Shown here in pieces: positions 7,547-9,013 of a DNA stretch of 9,013 nucleotides; the stretch's first letter is position 1, and each line of letters opens with the position of its first letter. This DNA comes from JANXAZ01 sp964504655 (GTDB lineage: Bacteria > Pseudomonadota > Alphaproteobacteria > Geminicoccales > Geminicoccaceae): contig CAZDFD010000114.1 in assembly GCA_964504655.1 (NCBI GenBank), positions 1 through 9,013 on the forward strand, read 5' to 3'. The position numbers were made by a program, and so were the translations under genes. Below the pieces are notes generated by a model, which was given only the letters and a program-made list of their open reading frames with translations, was not told where the DNA came from and did not search any database.

Positions 7547-7617
7547 GCTCGGGCCGTTCCCGCCCGACCGCTAGGCCCGCCCCGCCGGCCTGTCGAGCCC
7601 GTCCAGTGGGCCTCCGC

Positions 7618-7671
7618 CCCGGCGCGATCGCGCTTGAGCGGCGGCCCCGACCGCCGGACGATCGCGCCGGG
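7618..7671. repeat. 13-bp perfect inverted repeat in the divergent promoter region
   Basis: CCCGGCGCGATCG (7618-7630) and CGATCGCGCCGGG (7659-7671) are exact reverse complements, 28 bases apart. Between them CGGCGG (7639-7644) and CCGCCG (7651-7656) form a smaller hairpin. The left arm also overlaps a self-palindrome, GCGCGATCGCGC (7622-7633), and CGATCGCGC occurs as a direct repeat at 7625 and 7659. It ends 5 bases before the Shine-Dalgarno of the GMC gene. It could be a regulator's binding site shared by the two divergent genes, or an RNA stem in the GMC leader. I see no convincing -35/-10 boxes in the gap. Confidence 0.55.
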
Positions 7672-7676
7672 AGCTC

Positions 7677-7683
7677 GAGGAGG
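7677..7683 (+). promoter_or_regulatory. Ribosome binding site for the GMC oxidoreductase gene
   Basis: GAGGAGG with a 5-base spacer to the GTG at 7689 is the strongest Shine-Dalgarno in the window. It decides for GTG: no in-frame ATG exists before the FAD-binding motif. Confidence 0.75.
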
Positions 7684-7688
7684 CGAAC

Positions 7689-9013
7689 GTGGCCGAGGTC
7701 GAGGAGGCCGATTTCGTGATCGTCGGCGCCGGGGCCGCCGGCTGCGTGCTCGCCAACCGGCTGAGCGAGGAGCCGGGCACCCGCGTGCTGCTCCTCGAGG
7801 CGGGTGGATCGGATGCCCGGCTCTGGATCAAGGTCCCGGCCGGGTTCACCCGCACGCTGCACGACCCGCGCGTCAACTGGGGCTACGAGACCGCGCCCGG
7901 GGCCGCGATCGACGGCCGCAGCATCAAGTTCCCGCGCGGCCGGGTGGTCGGCGGCTCGTCCTCGATCAACGGCCATCTCTACGTCCGCGGCCAGGCCGCC
8001 GACTACGACCTCTGGGCGCAGAAGGGCTGCCGGGGGTGGGGCTGGGACGACGTCCTGCCCTACTTCAGGCGGGCCGAGACCCGGATCGGCGGCGATCCGG
8101 CGCTGCGTGGCCGGGACGGGCCGCTGCGGGTCGAGGATCTGCGCGAGACGCACCCCTTGGCCGAGCTCTTCTGCCGCTCGGCCGAGCGGCTCGGCCTCGC
8201 GCGCAACCCCGACTACAACTCGGGCGACCCCGAGGGGTGCTTCTATTACCAGCAGCTGATGCGCGGCGGCCGCCGCTGGAGCGCCGCCGACGCCTATCTG
8301 CGCCCGGCGCTGCGCCGCCCGGGGCTGCGGCTCGTGACCGAGGCCCTGGTCGAGCAGGTGCTGCTCGACGGCAGGCGGGCCACCGGGGTGCGCTTCCGCC
8401 GCGCCGGGCGAGCGGTCGAGGCGCGCGCGCGGCGGGCCGTGATCCTCTGCGGCGGGGCGATCAACAGTCCGCAGCTCCTGCAGCTCTCGGGCATCGGCGA
8501 CCCGGCCTGGCTCGCCCCGCTCGGCATCGCGGTGCGGCACGCCCTGCCCGGGGTCGGCCGCGGGCTCATGGACCACACCGGCGTGCGGCTCGCTTTCCGC
8601 ATCCGCGGGTTGCGGACCTTCAACGAGCGCTCGCACTGGCCCGCCCTCGCCCTCGAGGTGCTGCGCTACGCGGCGACCCGGCGCGGGCTCCTGGCCGTGG
8701 TCCCCTCGCAGGCCGGGGCGGCGTTCAAGACCCGCCCGGAGCTCGCGACGCCGGACGTGATGCTCTACTTCGCACCGGGCAGCTTCGAGGGCGGGCGGGT
8801 CGGCGCCACCGTCCTCGAGCGCGAGCCGGGCGCCTCCTGCGTGGTCATGCAGAACCGGCCGGAGAGCCGCGGCCATGTCCGGATCCTCTCGCCCGATCCG
8901 ACCGCGGCACCGGAGATCCAGCCCAACTACCTGGCCGACCCGATCGACCAGGCGACGGTCGTGGCCGGGCTCCGCTTCGTCCGCCGGCTGTTCGCCACGC
9001 CGCCCCTGGCCGA
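7689..9013 (+). CDS. GMC-family FAD-dependent oxidoreductase, choline-dehydrogenase-like (3' partial)
   Basis: The frame is open for 441 codons and leaves the window without a stop; family members run about 530-560 residues, so roughly the last 100 are missing. Residues 8-40 are the FAD-binding Rossmann unit, with GAGAAG (13-18) and the ribose-binding Glu37 in LLLEAGG. GMC signature 1 is at 82-101 (PRGRVVGGSSSINGHLYV), signature 2 at 255-270 (GGAINSPQLLQLSGIG), followed by VGRGLMDH (289-296). These place it with BetA/AlkJ-type alcohol dehydrogenases, which oxidise a primary or secondary alcohol to the carbonyl compound and pass electrons to oxygen or the respiratory chain. The catalytic His and the His/Asn pair near the C-terminus lie outside the window, so activity cannot be judged. 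No signal peptide is seen. The GTG start has an excellent Shine-Dalgarno. It is divergent from the aldolase gene across 154 bases, which may mean shared control. The substrate is unknown. Confidence 0.94.
   Translation, partial: MAEVEEADFVIVGAGAAGCVLANRLSEEPGTRVLLLEAGGSDARLWIKVPAGFTRTLHDPRVNWGYETAPGAAIDGRSIKFPRGRVVGGSSSINGHLYVRGQAADYDLWAQKGCRGWGWDDVLPYFRRAETRIGGDPALRGRDGPLRVEDLRETHPLAELFCRSAERLGLARNPDYNSGDPEGCFYYQQLMRGGRRWSAADAYLRPALRRPGLRLVTEALVEQVLLDGRRATGVRFRRAGRAVEARARRAVILCGGAINSPQLLQLSGIGDPAWLAPLGIAVRHALPGVGRGLMDHTGVRLAFRIRGLRTFNERSHWPALALEVLRYAATRRGLLAVVPSQAGAAFKTRPELATPDVMLYFAPGSFEGGRVGATVLEREPGASCVVMQNRPESRGHVRILSPDPTAAPEIQPNYLADPIDQATVVAGLRFVRRLFATPPLA

Noticed and set aside
7535..7688. 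Sigma-70 promoter boxes in the divergent gap
   Set aside because: Only weak partial matches such as TTGAGC near 7634, with no A/T-rich -10 partner at the right distance, so I did not call a promoter.
5814..8876. Minus-strand frame of about 1020 codons spanning three genes and an intergenic gap
   Set aside because: It runs through the aldolase gene in a different frame, opposite both the transglutaminase and GMC genes, and crosses the promoter gap. It is a shadow caused by few stop codons at high G+C.

Overview
The window is about 70% G+C with strongly GC-biased third codon positions. It is packed with genes and carries no IS element, tRNA, rRNA or CRISPR array that I can see. The protein types (a DUF2126/transglutaminase protein, an ATP-grasp/alpha-E protein, an HpaI-type aldolase and a choline-dehydrogenase-like GMC oxidoreductase) suggest the chromosome of a high-GC proteobacterium, most likely an alphaproteobacterium of the Rhodospirillales/Rhizobiales kind. 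That placement is inferred from composition and gene content, not proven.

Left part, 23-6749, plus strand: a compact three-gene operon. Gene 1 joins an N-terminal transglutaminase-like cysteine-peptidase domain to a large DUF2126 putative amidoligase. Gene 2 fuses a circularly permuted type 2 ATP-grasp domain to an alpha-E domain. Gene 3 is a second, stand-alone transglutaminase-like protein whose proposed TTG start overlaps the stop codon of gene 2. Comparative genomics has repeatedly found these domains together and predicted that they make or modify a peptide: ATP-dependent carboxylate-amine ligases build amide bonds and transglutaminase/peptidase-fold enzymes cleave or transfer them. To my knowledge the substrate and product are not established. 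This is the best candidate in the window for a poorly described system.

Middle, 6761-7534, minus strand: an HpcH/HpaI-family aldolase converges on the operon with 11 bases between the stop codons. A perfect inverted repeat covers its last codons and could stop transcription.

Right part: a 154-base divergent gap (7535-7688) holds a Shine-Dalgarno sequence for each flanking gene and a 13-bp perfect inverted repeat. From 7689 to the window edge runs a GMC-family FAD oxidoreductase, cut off before its C-terminal catalytic region. The aldolase and the GMC enzyme share the gap and may be co-regulated in a catabolic pathway for a sugar acid or alcohol, but nothing in the sequence names the substrate.
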